A DNA stretch of 64,000 nucleotides from Enterococcus raffinosus (GTDB lineage Bacteria; Bacillota; Bacilli; Lactobacillales; Enterococcaceae), in NCBI RefSeq assembly GCF_001886185.1, contig NZ_JXLA01000007.1:62612-126611 (forward strand), read 5' to 3'. The notes beneath the pieces are model-generated. The model was not told the origin of the DNA. It saw only the letters and a list, made by a program, of their open reading frames with translations, and searched no databases. Below are positions 7,701 to 16,502 of this stretch, piece by piece. A program made the position numbers and the translations under genes. The stretch's first letter is position 1. Each line of letters begins with the position of its first letter.

Positions 7701-8858
7701 ATGAAAAAAGTTTTATTCTTAAATGTAACTACCCACGGCCATGTTAATCCTTCACTTGGTTTAGTCAAAGAGCTGAACAATCGCGGGATTGAGGTCGTTT
7801 ATTTTTCAAGTGAAGAATTCCGTGAAAAGATCGAAGAAGCTGGCGCTGATTACCGCGCCTATCATTATGATCTAAATATTTTTAAAAACGGCTTTAATGT
7901 ATTATTAGACCACGGCTTAGACATTATGCAAGATATTCTAGAGCAGATACAAGACGATTCCTTTGACGCAGTCATTCATTCTGTGGCTATGCCCTTCAGC
8001 AAACAGCTCGCTAACTATTTGATGGTTCCTGCTATTTCCATGCTAGCTGTCTTCATGGGAATGCAGGACTTCATGAAACCTGACAAAACGCATTTAGCGG
8101 GGAAATTCAAGACGATGAACGATGCCTATCTTTTGGAAGCAAAAAAAATTGAGCAGGCACTGCCTGTATCTATGCCCCCTCGTTTTTTTGATTTGATTTT
8201 TAATATTGAACCAATAAATATTGTCTTTACCTCTGAATATTTTCTACCTGAAAATGAACAAGAATTCTTTGATGAAAAGTTTGTCTTAGTTGGTGCAGAC
8301 AGTTATCAGCGTTTGGAAGATACCTCTAATTTTCCAATTGAACGTTTAAAGAAAGCTAAAAAAGTTTTGTATGTCTCCTTCGGCACTATTTTTGGCGACT
8401 ACGCAAAAGAGATTTATACAAAAGTTTTTGAAGCATTTAGCGACACCGACTACCTAGTTGTCCTAGCAGCCCATCAGGTTAGTCTAAAAGATCTGGCTAT
8501 TCCAAAAAATTTCATCGTTCAAGATTATCTTCCGCAAAATGAAGTGTTGAAATACGCAGACGTAGCAATCACTCATAACGGCTTAAACAGCATGAATGAT
8601 TTAATCTTAAATGACGTTCCCTTTGTCTCTCTGCCAATGGGCTCGGATCAACCAGCACTTGCTTATCGTTTAGTCGAGCTAAAGGCAGCTATTTGTTTAG
8701 ATTATCAACAGGTAAGCAGTGATGAATTAAAAGCAGCTGTAGAAAACGTTCAGATTAACCCTAGCTATTTAAGCAATTTGAAGCATATCAAGCAATCCTT
8801 TTTAGCCGCTGGCGGCTATAAAAAAGCGGCAGACGCTATCGAAGATTATTTAAACTGA
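7701..8858 (+). CDS. Family 1 glycosyltransferase (MGT/UGT type)
   Basis: 385 residues with a GT-B fold. The N-terminal half opens V-L-F-L-N-V-T-T-H-G-H-V-N-P-S-L-G-L with the catalytic-type His. The C-terminal half has the nucleotide-sugar motif: Y-L-P-Q-N-E-V-L, then T-H-N-G-L-N-S-M-N-D and P-M-G-S-D-Q-P-A-L-A, matching the MGT macrolide/antibiotic glycosyltransferase family (H-x-G, D-Q). Such enzymes glycosylate small hydrophobic acceptors and may detoxify antibiotics; the acceptor here is unknown. It stands alone between its own promoter and a terminator, with an operator-like repeat in the promoter, consistent with induction. Confidence 0.85.
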   Translation: MKKVLFLNVTTHGHVNPSLGLVKELNNRGIEVVYFSSEEFREKIEEAGADYRAYHYDLNIFKNGFNVLLDHGLDIMQDILEQIQDDSFDAVIHSVAMPFSKQLANYLMVPAISMLAVFMGMQDFMKPDKTHLAGKFKTMNDAYLLEAKKIEQALPVSMPPRFFDLIFNIEPINIVFTSEYFLPENEQEFFDEKFVLVGADSYQRLEDTSNFPIERLKKAKKVLYVSFGTIFGDYAKEIYTKVFEAFSDTDYLVVLAAHQVSLKDLAIPKNFIVQDYLPQNEVLKYADVAITHNGLNSMNDLILNDVPFVSLPMGSDQPALAYRLVELKAAICLDYQQVSSDELKAAVENVQINPSYLSNLKHIKQSFLAAGGYKKAADAIEDYLN

Positions 8859-8861
8859 ATG

Positions 8862-8905
8862 AAAACCGCAATCCTTCATTTTAAGAAAGATTGCGGTTAT
8901 TGTTC
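8862..8905. terminator. Terminator between glycosyltransferase and fructokinase genes
   Basis: AACCGCAATC (8864-8873) pairs with GATTGCGGTT (8889-8898), with T-rich sequence after. It covers the last codons of the converging kinase gene. Confidence 0.8.
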
Positions 8906-9765
8906 TTTTCGAGTTCCTTTTTAGCCAACAATAGTGCGCCAATCAGGCCACTTTCATTTGGTAAACCCCATCGAAGGATATATTCTTCCGCTTTGGGAAC
9001 TTCCATATAACCAGCCATTAATTCTGTGAATTGGCTCTGGACCTTTTTAAGTAAATGATCTTGATTCATGACACCGCCGCCTAAAACAATCACCTCTGGC
9101 GCCAAAATCAAGGTATACGTCATTAATGCTTGTGCTAAATAATTCGCCTGCAAGTCCCAGATAGAATGATCCAACGGTAACTCTTCTCCCTTAATTCCGG
9201 TACGCGCTTCTAATGAAGGCCCTGCCGCTAATCCTTCCAGACAATCTTTATGGTATGGGCACGTCCCTGAATAGGTATCCTCAGGGTGACGCTTAATATA
9301 CAGATGCCCCATTTCTGGATGAGAGATTCCTTGAAAAACTTCGTCGTTTATTACGACACCACCGCCAATTCCTGTACCGATGGTTAAATAAATACAGCTA
9401 TGTTTTCCTTTCGCTGCACCCTGTTTAATCTCACCGAATGCTGCAGCATTCACATCCGTGGTCCAAGCTGTTGGCACCTGATATCGTTGCTTCATTTGGC
9501 CTAAGAAATCCACACCCCTCCAGCCCGCTTTAGGTGTTGCTAAAATATGACCATAATTTTCTTGATCCGGTTGAATGCCGATAGGACCAAATGATCCAAT
9601 TCCCATCGCATCAATTGGATACTGATCAAAGAAAGCAAAAACCTTCTTAAAAGTCGTTTGTGGGTCAGTTGTCGGTATACTGATTTTTTCTTTTACATGG
9701 AACTTATCATCAGCCACGGCACAAATAAATTTTGTGCCGCCTGCTTCGATCCCTCCGTACAGCAT
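8881..9765 (-). CDS. scrK: ROK-family fructokinase
   Basis: 294 residues, cytoplasmic. The ATP site is G-G-I-E-A-G-G-T-K-F near the N terminus. The sugar-site signature is the G-I-G-G-G-V-V-I-N and G-H-L-Y-I-K-R-H region, with a zinc-binding cluster of His and Cys (H-P-E-x-x-x-x-G-T-C-P-Y-H-K-D-C-L-E-G), as in Gram-positive fructokinases. It phosphorylates fructose, possibly other hexoses, with ATP. The start has AGGAGGAGA upstream. It follows a two-aldolase PTS operon, separated by a terminator that read-through could cross, and may process free sugar released in that pathway. The symbol rests on family resemblance. Confidence 0.85.
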   Translation of the reverse strand: MLYGGIEAGGTKFICAVADDKFHVKEKISIPTTDPQTTFKKVFAFFDQYPIDAMGIGSFGPIGIQPDQENYGHILATPKAGWRGVDFLGQMKQRYQVPTAWTTDVNAAAFGEIKQGAAKGKHSCIYLTIGTGIGGGVVINDEVFQGISHPEMGHLYIKRHPEDTYSGTCPYHKDCLEGLAAGPSLEARTGIKGEELPLDHSIWDLQANYLAQALMTYTLILAPEVIVLGGGVMNQDHLLKKVQSQFTELMAGYMEVPKAEEYILRWGLPNESGLIGALLLAKKELEKNNNRNLS

Positions 9766-9776
9766 GTTCTCCTCCT

Positions 9777-9804
9777 AAAAAAAGCCGAGGGAAATTCCCT
9801 CGGC
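9777..9804 (-). terminator. Intrinsic terminator after the aldolase gene
   Basis: A nine-base-pair stem GCCGAGGGA/TCCCTCGGC with a three-base loop, followed on the minus strand by seven T. It sits 8 bases below the aldolase stop and just above the kinase ribosome-binding site, so it probably lowers kinase expression. Confidence 0.9.
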
Positions 9805-9812
9805 AGCTTTGT

Positions 9813-10712
9813 TTAATTTTGTTCTTGTCTCCAAGGTTGAACGTTTTCTTTGCGATAAACCGCTGCTTGACCGATTGAATTAAACAATTCCATTTTTTGC
9901 TTAACAACCGCCTTCGCTGCATCAATACATTCTGGATAAATCGCATTTGCATCCCATAATTCTGTCGTCGAAAGAATTTCGCGACATTTTTTGTAGAAGG
10001 CATATTTGTAATCAGAAGAGATATTGACTTTTTGAATGCCGATTTGAACAGCTTTAGCAATTTCCTCATCTGGATTGGCAGAGCCGCCATGTAAAACTAG
10101 CGGAATATCCACTCTATTTTTAATGTCTTCTAAAACATCCATTTTCAATGCCGGTTTAATATCTTTTGGATAAATTCCGTGAGCCGTCCCAATCGCAACA
10201 GCTAACGTATCAATCCCGGTTTTTTCAATAAACTCTTCGGCATCCTCTGGTTTCGTGTAGATAACTTCCGATACGCCACCTTCAATAGAAGTACCTGTAT
10301 TACCGATCGTCCCTAGTTCACCCTCGACAGAAACACCAATCTTATGGCAAACATCTACCACTTCTTTAGTGATGGCAATATTTTCTTCAAACGGTAGCAA
10401 TGAGCCATCAATCATGACTGAACTAAATCCACAGTGGATCGCACGCATAATGCTTGCTAGGTTATCCCCGTGGTCCATGTGGATAACAAATGGAACCGAA
10501 CTATTTTTCGCACGAGAAACAGCATACTGGAAAAATTCATCCTTCGTAAAGTCTAACTCTGTTGGATGTACCGCAATGATTGCCGGTGCATCGTTTTCTT
10601 CCGCTGCTTCGATAACAACTCGTAAGAAATTACTGTCTGCGACGTTGAAAGCTCCCACAGCGAATTTGTTTTCCTTGGCGATTTCCAGCATTTGATTCAT
10701 ATTAATTAACAT
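9813..10712 (-). CDS. Class II ketose-(bis)phosphate aldolase
   Basis: 299 residues, TIM barrel, zinc dependent. Metal and catalytic positions are present: V-I-H-M-D-H-G-D-N (catalytic Asp and zinc His), E-G-E-L-G-T-I-G-N, G-T-A-H-G-I-Y and L-H-G-G-S-A-N, with N-I-S-S-D-Y near the phosphate site. It cleaves a ketose 1-phosphate or 1,6-bisphosphate into DHAP and an aldehyde. It belongs to the GatY/KbaY/FbaA superfamily, but the substrate is not decided by sequence. It is the last gene of the PTS operon, next to a second, divergent aldolase, and ends in a strong terminator. Confidence 0.88.
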   Translation of the reverse strand: MLINMNQMLEIAKENKFAVGAFNVADSNFLRVVIEAAEENDAPAIIAVHPTELDFTKDEFFQYAVSRAKNSSVPFVIHMDHGDNLASIMRAIHCGFSSVMIDGSLLPFEENIAITKEVVDVCHKIGVSVEGELGTIGNTGTSIEGGVSEVIYTKPEDAEEFIEKTGIDTLAVAIGTAHGIYPKDIKPALKMDVLEDIKNRVDIPLVLHGGSANPDEEIAKAVQIGIQKVNISSDYKYAFYKKCREILSTTELWDANAIYPECIDAAKAVVKQKMELFNSIGQAAVYRKENVQPWRQEQN

Positions 10713-10735
10713 TTGACTTTGTCTCCATTCTCTTC

Positions 10736-11587
10736 TTATGATTTATTTTTAGAACCCGAAAGTTCGATGTACCGTTTGACCATTTCTTTCCCTGCCGCCA
10801 TCGTTTGATGAATGAGCGTAGGATAATCCACTTCTGGATTTTCTTTTAGTTGTTTCTGAATTTCGGCCTTTTGTGCCTTCATGAAGTCAGAACCAACATT
10901 AATCTTGTTAATCCCTAATTCGATTGAGCGCAAAATATTTTTTTCACCCGCACCAGAACCCCCATGCAAGACTAAAGGCAAGTTCGTTGCCGCTTTGATT
11001 TTTTCTACAATATCGAAACGAAAAGCTGGTACATAGCCATCTGGATAGTCCCCATGACTTGAGCCATAAGATAATGCTAAGCAGTCCACACCTGTCTCCT
11101 GGATAAAGCGAATCGCCTCGTCAGGATCTGTGTACATCTCATCATTTGTGAAATGATCCCCTGCTACAGCTCCCATATCCCCAACTTCAGCTTCTACACT
11201 GGCGTGATAAATTTGTGCCAACTCCACCATCGCTTTTGTGATCCGAATATTTTCTTCCAGCGGATACATCGACGCATCCATCATGACACTGGAAAAACCT
11301 TCATGCAGACACTGCTTTACAAACGCAACATCTTGTCCGTGATCCAAGTTGATCGCTACTTCAACCTTCGCATTGTTTGCCATTCGAATGATTGGCTTGG
11401 TTAAATAGCGAATGTCCAAGTGTTCCTTCAAATGATCCTGCAGCAGATCAATAATGATCGGCGAGCGCATTTCCTCCGCTGCTTCTATTACTGCTTTAGC
11501 CGTTTCTAAGTTAAAACAATTGATCGCCATTACAGCATAGTTTTCACGATTGGCTTTTTGTAACATCTCTTTCATCGAAACATACAT
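10736..11587 (-). CDS. Second class II ketose-(bis)phosphate aldolase
   Basis: 283 residues, paralogous to the next gene in the operon but clearly diverged. Zinc and catalytic motifs are retained: I-N-L-D-H-G-Q-D, E-A-E-V-G-D-M-G-A-V-A-G, Y-G-S-S-H-G-D-Y and V-L-H-G-G-S-G-A-G, then N-V-G-S-D-F. The G-S-S-H-G variant and the shorter tail suggest a different stereochemical preference from its neighbour. GGAGAC precedes the ATG. It follows the EIIC gene by about 57 bases and is followed by the second aldolase after 23 bases, so all are co-transcribed. Confidence 0.87.
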   Translation of the reverse strand: MYVSMKEMLQKANRENYAVMAINCFNLETAKAVIEAAEEMRSPIIIDLLQDHLKEHLDIRYLTKPIIRMANNAKVEVAINLDHGQDVAFVKQCLHEGFSSVMMDASMYPLEENIRITKAMVELAQIYHASVEAEVGDMGAVAGDHFTNDEMYTDPDEAIRFIQETGVDCLALSYGSSHGDYPDGYVPAFRFDIVEKIKAATNLPLVLHGGSGAGEKNILRSIELGINKINVGSDFMKAQKAEIQKQLKENPEVDYPTLIHQTMAAGKEMVKRYIELSGSKNKS

Positions 11588-11644
11588 GCAACAAGTCTCC
11601 TTCTATATTCTAGGAACCTCTACTTCTAACTAACAAATCCTCTG

Positions 11645-12730
11645 CTACGAAATTTTAATAGAAGAAAAATCTACTTCTTCCTCTTCCTCATCATCCTTGA
11701 TATCATTTTCAACAGGGGCTTTCTTCAACGCGAACAAAAGAATTCCTGTAATGGCAGAACCAATCAATAAAGCGAGTGTGAATTTCAACGGATCAGTCAT
11801 CGCCGGGATAATGAAGACCCCGCCTGAAGGAACTGGTGAACCCACTCCCCATGACATGCTCAGGCCCCCACCAATCGCCGCACCTACTGTACAAGAGAAA
11901 ATCACACGTAGTGGATCAACTGCCGCAATAGGAATGACGCCTTCCGTGATCATACAAAGTCCCATTGGAAACGCGATTTTGATATTGTCCTGTTCCTCTT
12001 TTGAATATTTCGGTTTGCGGAAAATTTTAGACAATACCCAAGAAATTGTTACACCAAATGGCGGTACCATTGAAGCCAATACCTTCACTGCTTCTGGCCC
12101 TTGAATTCCTTCTAATAGCAGTCCATCCGCAAAGAGTGAAGCCACCTTGTTGACTGGACCTCCAAAGTCGAAGGCTGCCATTCCACCTACAATTGACCCA
12201 AACAAGAAATTTCCTGAACCCTGCAGGCCTTGTAAGAACTCAGTTAACGCTTCTGTTGCCCAAACAATCGGCACACCAATGACAAAGAACATCAATAATC
12301 CAATGATCAAGGTAGATAAGAGCGGAACGATCATCATCGGCATCAAACCTTGTGCCCATTTTGGCACTTTCAAGTTTTTCACTAGGAACAGGACGAAGAA
12401 ACCAACCAAATAACCACCTAACATCCCGCCCAAGAACCCAGCACCAATGGAATTAGCGATTAACCCCATAAACAAACCAGGTCCGATACCCGGACGGTCA
12501 GCAATTGAATAAGCGATCGCTGCTGAAATAACTGGAGCTAACAGACCCATTCCTAACACACCCAGTGAAACCAGTGCATCTGGAACCGAATAGGCTGCCT
12601 TGTAATCCTCGATGACACCACCACCAGTCAGATTCCCAATCGCGATCAGCAACCCTGCCGTAACAACAACCGGTAACATGTACGAGATTGCCGTCAAAGC
12701 ATGTTTTTTCAATTGAAGCTTCTTAAACAT
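11645..12730 (-). CDS. Fructose-family PTS permease EIIC
   Basis: 361 residues with about ten membrane helices and the fructose-type EIIC motifs A-F-D-F-G-G-P-V-N-K-V-A and I-T-E-G-V-I-P-I-A-A. It forms the membrane channel that imports sugar during phosphorylation by the separate EIIB and EIIA encoded upstream. AAAGGAG lies nine bases before the ATG at 12730 (M-F-K-K-L-Q). Two upstream in-frame ATGs, including one at 12751, lie before or within that sequence and are rejected. The C terminus is acidic (D-D-E-E-E-E-E-E). A 220-base spacer with repeats separates it from EIIB. Confidence 0.9.
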   Translation of the reverse strand: MFKKLQLKKHALTAISYMLPVVVTAGLLIAIGNLTGGGVIEDYKAAYSVPDALVSLGVLGMGLLAPVISAAIAYSIADRPGIGPGLFMGLIANSIGAGFLGGMLGGYLVGFFVLFLVKNLKVPKWAQGLMPMMIVPLLSTLIIGLLMFFVIGVPIVWATEALTEFLQGLQGSGNFLFGSIVGGMAAFDFGGPVNKVASLFADGLLLEGIQGPEAVKVLASMVPPFGVTISWVLSKIFRKPKYSKEEQDNIKIAFPMGLCMITEGVIPIAAVDPLRVIFSCTVGAAIGGGLSMSWGVGSPVPSGGVFIIPAMTDPLKFTLALLIGSAITGILLFALKKAPVENDIKDDEEEEEVDFSSIKIS

Positions 12731-12761
12731 TTCATTCATCTCCTTTTTCATATTAATGAAT

Positions 12762-12940
12762 TAATTTTTCCTAGGAAAAATTAGTTCGTTTTTCAAGCCG
12801 TATATCATTCCACTATTTGCTTTTTACTAACATATAGGCTAGCTCATTAATAATGTGTGAATTTTCCTAGTGCGAAAATTCAACGGGTTTTCGTACGCAT
12901 ACCATTCTACTAATCTTGCTGAAGCAAGAAGTAGAACTGG
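12762..12940. repeat. Composite palindromic repeat, copy A (two units)
   Basis: Unit 1 holds a perfect 22-base palindrome at 12762-12783 centred on CCTAGG. Unit 2 holds GAATTTTC/GAAAATTC at 12859-12881, then TTCGTACGCATACCATT, then a 39-nt hairpin at 12902-12940. That hairpin has stems CCA/TGG, TTCTACT/AGTAGAA and TCTTGC/GCAAGA with loop TGAA and an unpaired AA. Copies at 19.7, 29.4, 32.7 and 36.8 kb share the layout. It lies inside the PTS operon between EIIB and EIIC and is therefore transcribed. Confidence 0.85.
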
Positions 12941-12978
12941 CAAACTGATATCCTTTTTCATATTAATGATTTCATTCT

Positions 12979-13296
12979 TTATGCCTTAATGATTTCTTCT
13001 TCGATCTTGTTGATCAGTCCTTTTGGCGCTTTGATGACCATGCTTGTTGGGACTTCTACCACCTTTTTCCCTTCAAAGCGATCTTTTCCACCAACTTTGA
13101 TGTCTGCTGCGATGATCACTACATCAGCGTCTTTGATTTCCTCCATAGTCAGTTCGTCTTCCGTACCGATCGTTCCCTGTGTCTCGATGTGGGCCGTGTG
13201 CCCGAGAGCTTTAGCGGCCTTTTCCAATTTTTGCTTTGCGATGTACGTATGGGCGATTCCGGAAGTACATGCGGCGATTCCAACAATTTTCATCAT
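12979..13296 (-). CDS. Fructose-family PTS EIIB
   Basis: 105 residues, the normal length of a free EIIB-Fru domain. The phosphorylated Cys is in I-A-A-C-T-S-G-I-A-H-T at about residue 10, followed by the typical V-E-T-Q-G-like segment I-E-T-Q-G-T-I-G and a D-V-V-I-I-A-A-D-I core. It carries phosphate from EIIA to the incoming sugar. GGAGGA lies just upstream of two consecutive ATGs; either may start. The three PTS domains are encoded as separate genes here, whereas FruA often fuses them. Confidence 0.92.
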   Translation of the reverse strand: MMKIVGIAACTSGIAHTYIAKQKLEKAAKALGHTAHIETQGTIGTEDELTMEEIKDADVVIIAADIKVGGKDRFEGKKVVEVPTSMVIKAPKGLINKIEEEIIKA

Positions 13297-13318
13297 CTAT
13301 TCCTCCATTTTCTTTTTT

Positions 13319-13813
13319 TTACTCTTCTTCCATTGGATCTCGTGATAATAATTCCATCATTTCTGCTTTTGTTTCAGCGTTGACCATATTTTCAATAAAA
13401 TCCTCATCCGCTAAAAGCATCGCGACTTTTTGCAATAGTTTAATGTGCATCGTGTTCGCATCCGTGTTCTTGACTGCAAACAAGATAATCACCCGGACCG
13501 GCTCCTCATCCAATGATTCCCATTCTATTGGCGTCTTCGCTTTTCCGACGACTAACGACGTTTTAATTACGCTATCAGATTTCCCATGAGGAATAGCGAT
13601 ACTATTACCGATTCCAGTCATCCCTTCTGCTTCCCGCGCAAACACATCGGCGGCAAATTCTTCCTCGTCCTCAATGTCCCCATTGGCCATCAGTAAACGC
13701 GTCAATTCATAAATGGCTTCCTCTTTTGTTGTCGCTTTCATTTCTAATTGAATCAATTCTTCGGTAATTACATCGGCGATACTGAAATCGTCCATCATTT
13801 GCTCTGCTTTCAT
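13319..13813 (-). CDS. Fructose-family PTS EIIA
   Basis: 164 residues with one PTS_EIIA type-2 domain. The phosphorylated His is in S-I-A-I-P-H-G-K-S (about residue 76), and the C-terminal half has V-I-I-L-F-A-V-K and H-I-K-L-L-Q-K-V-A. It accepts phosphate from HPr and passes it to EIIB. Its ATG lies one base beyond the TGA of the regulator gene, with AGGAGAG inside the regulator's last codons, so expression is coupled to the regulator. Confidence 0.92.
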   Translation of the reverse strand: MKAEQMMDDFSIADVITEELIQLEMKATTKEEAIYELTRLLMANGDIEDEEEFAADVFAREAEGMTGIGNSIAIPHGKSDSVIKTSLVVGKAKTPIEWESLDEEPVRVIILFAVKNTDANTMHIKLLQKVAMLLADEDFIENMVNAETKAEMMELLSRDPMEEE

Positions 13814-13814
13814 C

Positions 13815-15284
13815 TCACATCTCTCCTAACATCTCTTTCACTCGTTTTTCATCTTGTTTGGTAAATACTGAATTAACTAAAATCGTTGGGATCATCATCT
13901 CGACTGTCAAATGAACGGTCGTTAAAATCAGATCAATATTTTGGTATTTTTCTGGTGCTTTGGAAAATTTTCGCGCGGAAAGAACATCTACAATCTCTAA
14001 TTCTGGAAAGGCTTTTCGAACCTTTACCTTTAGCAGCTCGGAGGTTCCTACCCCACTGCTGCACATAATCAATACTCGCTTTTTCGAATGAATCATTTCT
14101 TTATACTTCACAAAATATAGGGTTAAAAAGCCGATCTCGTCTTCCGAAATCTCATTGAGCTGATACTCTTCTTCCGCTGCTTTACTAACCTGCCGAACCT
14201 GTTGAAAAATCTCTGGATATTCCAGCTTGATATCCCCTAACAAATCATTCTTAACGATGATTTCATTTTTCAAACGATACAATAATGGATCAATGTGCTC
14301 GTATAAATCTTGACGATTTGGCTGTTGATCCACTTTCATCCCCATCAAATGACTCATTTCTTTCGCGAAAAAATCAGTAATTGCTAGCGCCTCTTTGGAT
14401 TTCCGATTCAACTTGATCGGTTCCTTCTCCATTCGTGAAGAAATCAGATACTGAAATAAGTAAAAGGTTTCGCTTTCCGGTAAAACAATATTCAGGTAAT
14501 GATTCAGCTTCGTAATGACCATCCTAGAGAGCTGATACAACTGATCATATTGTGTGATCAGCTCCTCTTCGTCAGGGTCTAATAACTCTGCGCAAGTATC
14601 CGCGTGAATTTCTCCCTCCCGCACTCGTTTGATCAAAATATAAATGTGGGAAAAGATGTTGCTATTATAGGGGTATGCGATCCCATTCTGTAATTTTCTT
14701 TCGATATACTCTAATAAAGAGGTAATAAAATTAATGTCATAGGAACTGATTTTTTCCTGCTGGGTAGAAAAGTCCTCTTCCCAAACTCGATTCGCACTAA
14801 TCAAATGATTGACGGCCTTGCGAATATGCTTTTCTGTTCCTTCGATTGACACTCGCTGCCCTTTACGAATCAGGGATAATTGATACTTCTGCAAGAACTC
14901 GTTCATCCGTACCAAATCATTCGTTATCACTGTATTGCTGACGTAATACTCCTCAAACAGCTCTTGAATCAATACCTTCTTTGGCGATTTGAATAACAAG
15001 GAAAGTAAAATCGTATTCCTTCTTTCCAGTGGACCTTGGACCGTATCTCCTCCTCGTTTGCGTACACTTTCTTTTAAATAATTGTCATAATCTAAACGAA
15101 AACCTTTTCCGACCTCCGCTGAAATCAACTCTCCATCATCCGACGCTTCATTGATTTTTTTGATCGTTCGGTAAATTGTTTTCGTGGAAACATTGGCAAA
15201 TTCAGCTAACTCTTGAGCGGTAAGTGTCATCCCATGTTTGATAAACAATTCGATCAATTGTGTTTCACGTTTGCTTAGCTGCAT
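13815..15284 (-). CDS. PRD-containing PTS activator (BglG/MtlR-like)
   Basis: 489 residues. An N-terminal winged helix-turn-helix (residues 1-60, T-A-Q-E-L-A-E-F-A-N-V-S-T-K-T-I-Y-R) and a second HTH-like region around 105-125 are followed by two PTS regulation domains. Next comes an EIIB-Gat-like domain with C-S-S-G-V-G-T-S near residue 415. This layout is that of DNA-binding activators such as MtlR/ManR/FrvR, not RNA-binding antiterminators. Phosphorylation by PTS proteins would report sugar supply. AAGGAGG precedes the ATG at 15284; an upstream ATG at 15317 lacks a site. First gene of the operon it probably activates. Confidence 0.88.
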   Translation of the reverse strand: MQLSKRETQLIELFIKHGMTLTAQELAEFANVSTKTIYRTIKKINEASDDGELISAEVGKGFRLDYDNYLKESVRKRGGDTVQGPLERRNTILLSLLFKSPKKVLIQELFEEYYVSNTVITNDLVRMNEFLQKYQLSLIRKGQRVSIEGTEKHIRKAVNHLISANRVWEEDFSTQQEKISSYDINFITSLLEYIERKLQNGIAYPYNSNIFSHIYILIKRVREGEIHADTCAELLDPDEEELITQYDQLYQLSRMVITKLNHYLNIVLPESETFYLFQYLISSRMEKEPIKLNRKSKEALAITDFFAKEMSHLMGMKVDQQPNRQDLYEHIDPLLYRLKNEIIVKNDLLGDIKLEYPEIFQQVRQVSKAAEEEYQLNEISEDEIGFLTLYFVKYKEMIHSKKRVLIMCSSGVGTSELLKVKVRKAFPELEIVDVLSARKFSKAPEKYQNIDLILTTVHLTVEMMIPTILVNSVFTKQDEKRVKEMLGEM

Positions 15285-15342
15285 TTTGTCAACCTCCTTG
15301 TCCTTAATATAGCTCATTTTTTTCTACGTACATTTTTTCTTG

Positions 15343-15392
15343 TGTCCATTGAAATGGACATTTACATAAAACGCTTTCAATAACTATTCAAA
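15343..15392 (-). promoter_or_regulatory. PTS operon promoter with palindrome and cre-like site
   Basis: Minus strand: TTGAAT, 17 bases, TATGTA. The spacer holds TTGAAAGCGTTTTA, a cre-like sequence for CcpA. Just downstream, at 15343-15360, is a perfect palindrome with arms TGTCCATT and AATGGACA and a two-base centre. It is probably the operator of the PRD regulator or another local factor. Hexamers are only moderate. Confidence 0.5.
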
Positions 15393-15504
15393 ACTAAAAT
15401 AGAAAAATAACTGATCTTCCAAAAGGCCCAGAGATTCTTCTTTCTTTGGAAAACGCCCCAGACTGACCAATTTTCCCGAAATTTTCTTTGGGTCTTGGTT
15501 GGAT

Positions 15505-15530
15505 AAAAAAAACAGCGAATAAATCGCTGT
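15505..15530 (-). terminator. Terminator of the DUF1054 gene
   Basis: ACAGCGA/TCGCTGT stem with a five-base loop, followed on the minus strand by seven T. It lies about 80 bases below the DUF1054 stop. Confidence 0.75.
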
Positions 15531-15607
15531 CTATCAGTGTGGCTGCATCCTCCGTCCAAAAAAACTGTCTAGCATACTATTTTACGAAAAGAAGAATACA
15601 CGATATT

Positions 15608-16234
15608 TTAATTTTTCACTGGTGTAACACTTGCTTCAATCGCCAATTGATAAATTGGTACCAACTGTTGATAAGTCTCTATCATGAACTGTTGCGCTGC
15701 TTCTGGGTCCTTCCATATCGGATCTGACTTTTTTATGATCCGTCCAACCTGGAACTCGCCTTTTTTCACATCACGGAATCGTTTCAACAGTCTTTCCAGA
15801 CTTTCTGAGGATAACGCTTCTACATTTGATTTCGTGTGATCACCGGATACAACAAAATCTGAGGCTAACGTGTCAAAGGCTTTTTGATTGTCTAGCAAAA
15901 CCTGAGCGATTGCTTGTTCATTTTTGGGCTGATCGATGCAAGACAACCACATAAAGACATAGTCTGGCCAGATCCCTAATTGGAAATGCGGCTCCATCTT
16001 ATAGCCACGCTTTTGTCGGCTCAAGGCAGACCAGGTATTTTCTGGCGGATATGTCGTGCGGCGGCGGTGCTGGGCGATGTGGATAAATAATTTTTCATCC
16101 AGCAGCGGTTCCAGCGCTGCTTGAAATACTTCATCTAAGTGTTGAAATGTCGGCTGAATCTCTTCACGAATAGCCGTCATTCGTCCGTCAAGCCCCTCCA
16201 CTTCAAATACCTCAAAACTCTTTTCTGTGAACAT
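15608..16234 (-). CDS. DUF1054 (UPF0637, YktB-like) protein
   Basis: 208 residues matching the UPF0637 family: M-F-T-E-K-S-F-E-V-F-E-V-E-G-L-D-G-R-M at the N terminus, H-I-A-Q-H-R-R-R-T-T-Y-P-P-E-N-T-W-S-A and R-G-Y-K-M-E-P-H-F-Q in the middle. The biochemical role is unknown; the family is cytoplasmic and common in Firmicutes. GGAGG lies upstream of the ATG at 16234. The frame continues open further upstream, but that part has no start signal and no family match. It is transcribed alone. Confidence 0.88.
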   Translation of the reverse strand: MFTEKSFEVFEVEGLDGRMTAIREEIQPTFQHLDEVFQAALEPLLDEKLFIHIAQHRRRTTYPPENTWSALSRQKRGYKMEPHFQLGIWPDYVFMWLSCIDQPKNEQAIAQVLLDNQKAFDTLASDFVVSGDHTKSNVEALSSESLERLLKRFRDVKKGEFQVGRIIKKSDPIWKDPEAAQQFMIETYQQLVPIYQLAIEASVTPVKN

Positions 16235-16502
16235 ATCATTCCTCCTATTTCCTATTATAGCAATTCTACTCATCTTGTCTTCCCCCCACAAGTCAAGGAC
16301 TACCTTTTTCTGATAGAAACGACGAAACACTTTTTTTCTTTCTCCGATTTTGACAAATAGACGGACAAAATTTGTTTAAATCTTCCTATTCTTTTCCCAT
16401 TTTAAAGAAATTATTTCCCTCTCTTTGTTAAATCAAGTATATTATAAGTAGCCATTTTATTATTGGAGATTCAGAAAGTTATTTCTGAGGAGGGTAAAAC
16501 GA

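Noticed and set aside
9710..10090. 126-codon minus-strand frame overlapping the aldolase gene
   Set aside because: It lies in another frame of a clear class II aldolase gene, crosses a terminator and has no family resemblance.
16261..16290. CAATTCTACTCATCTTG resembling the start of the hairpin repeat
   Set aside because: There is no matching right arm and no palindrome before it; likely chance.
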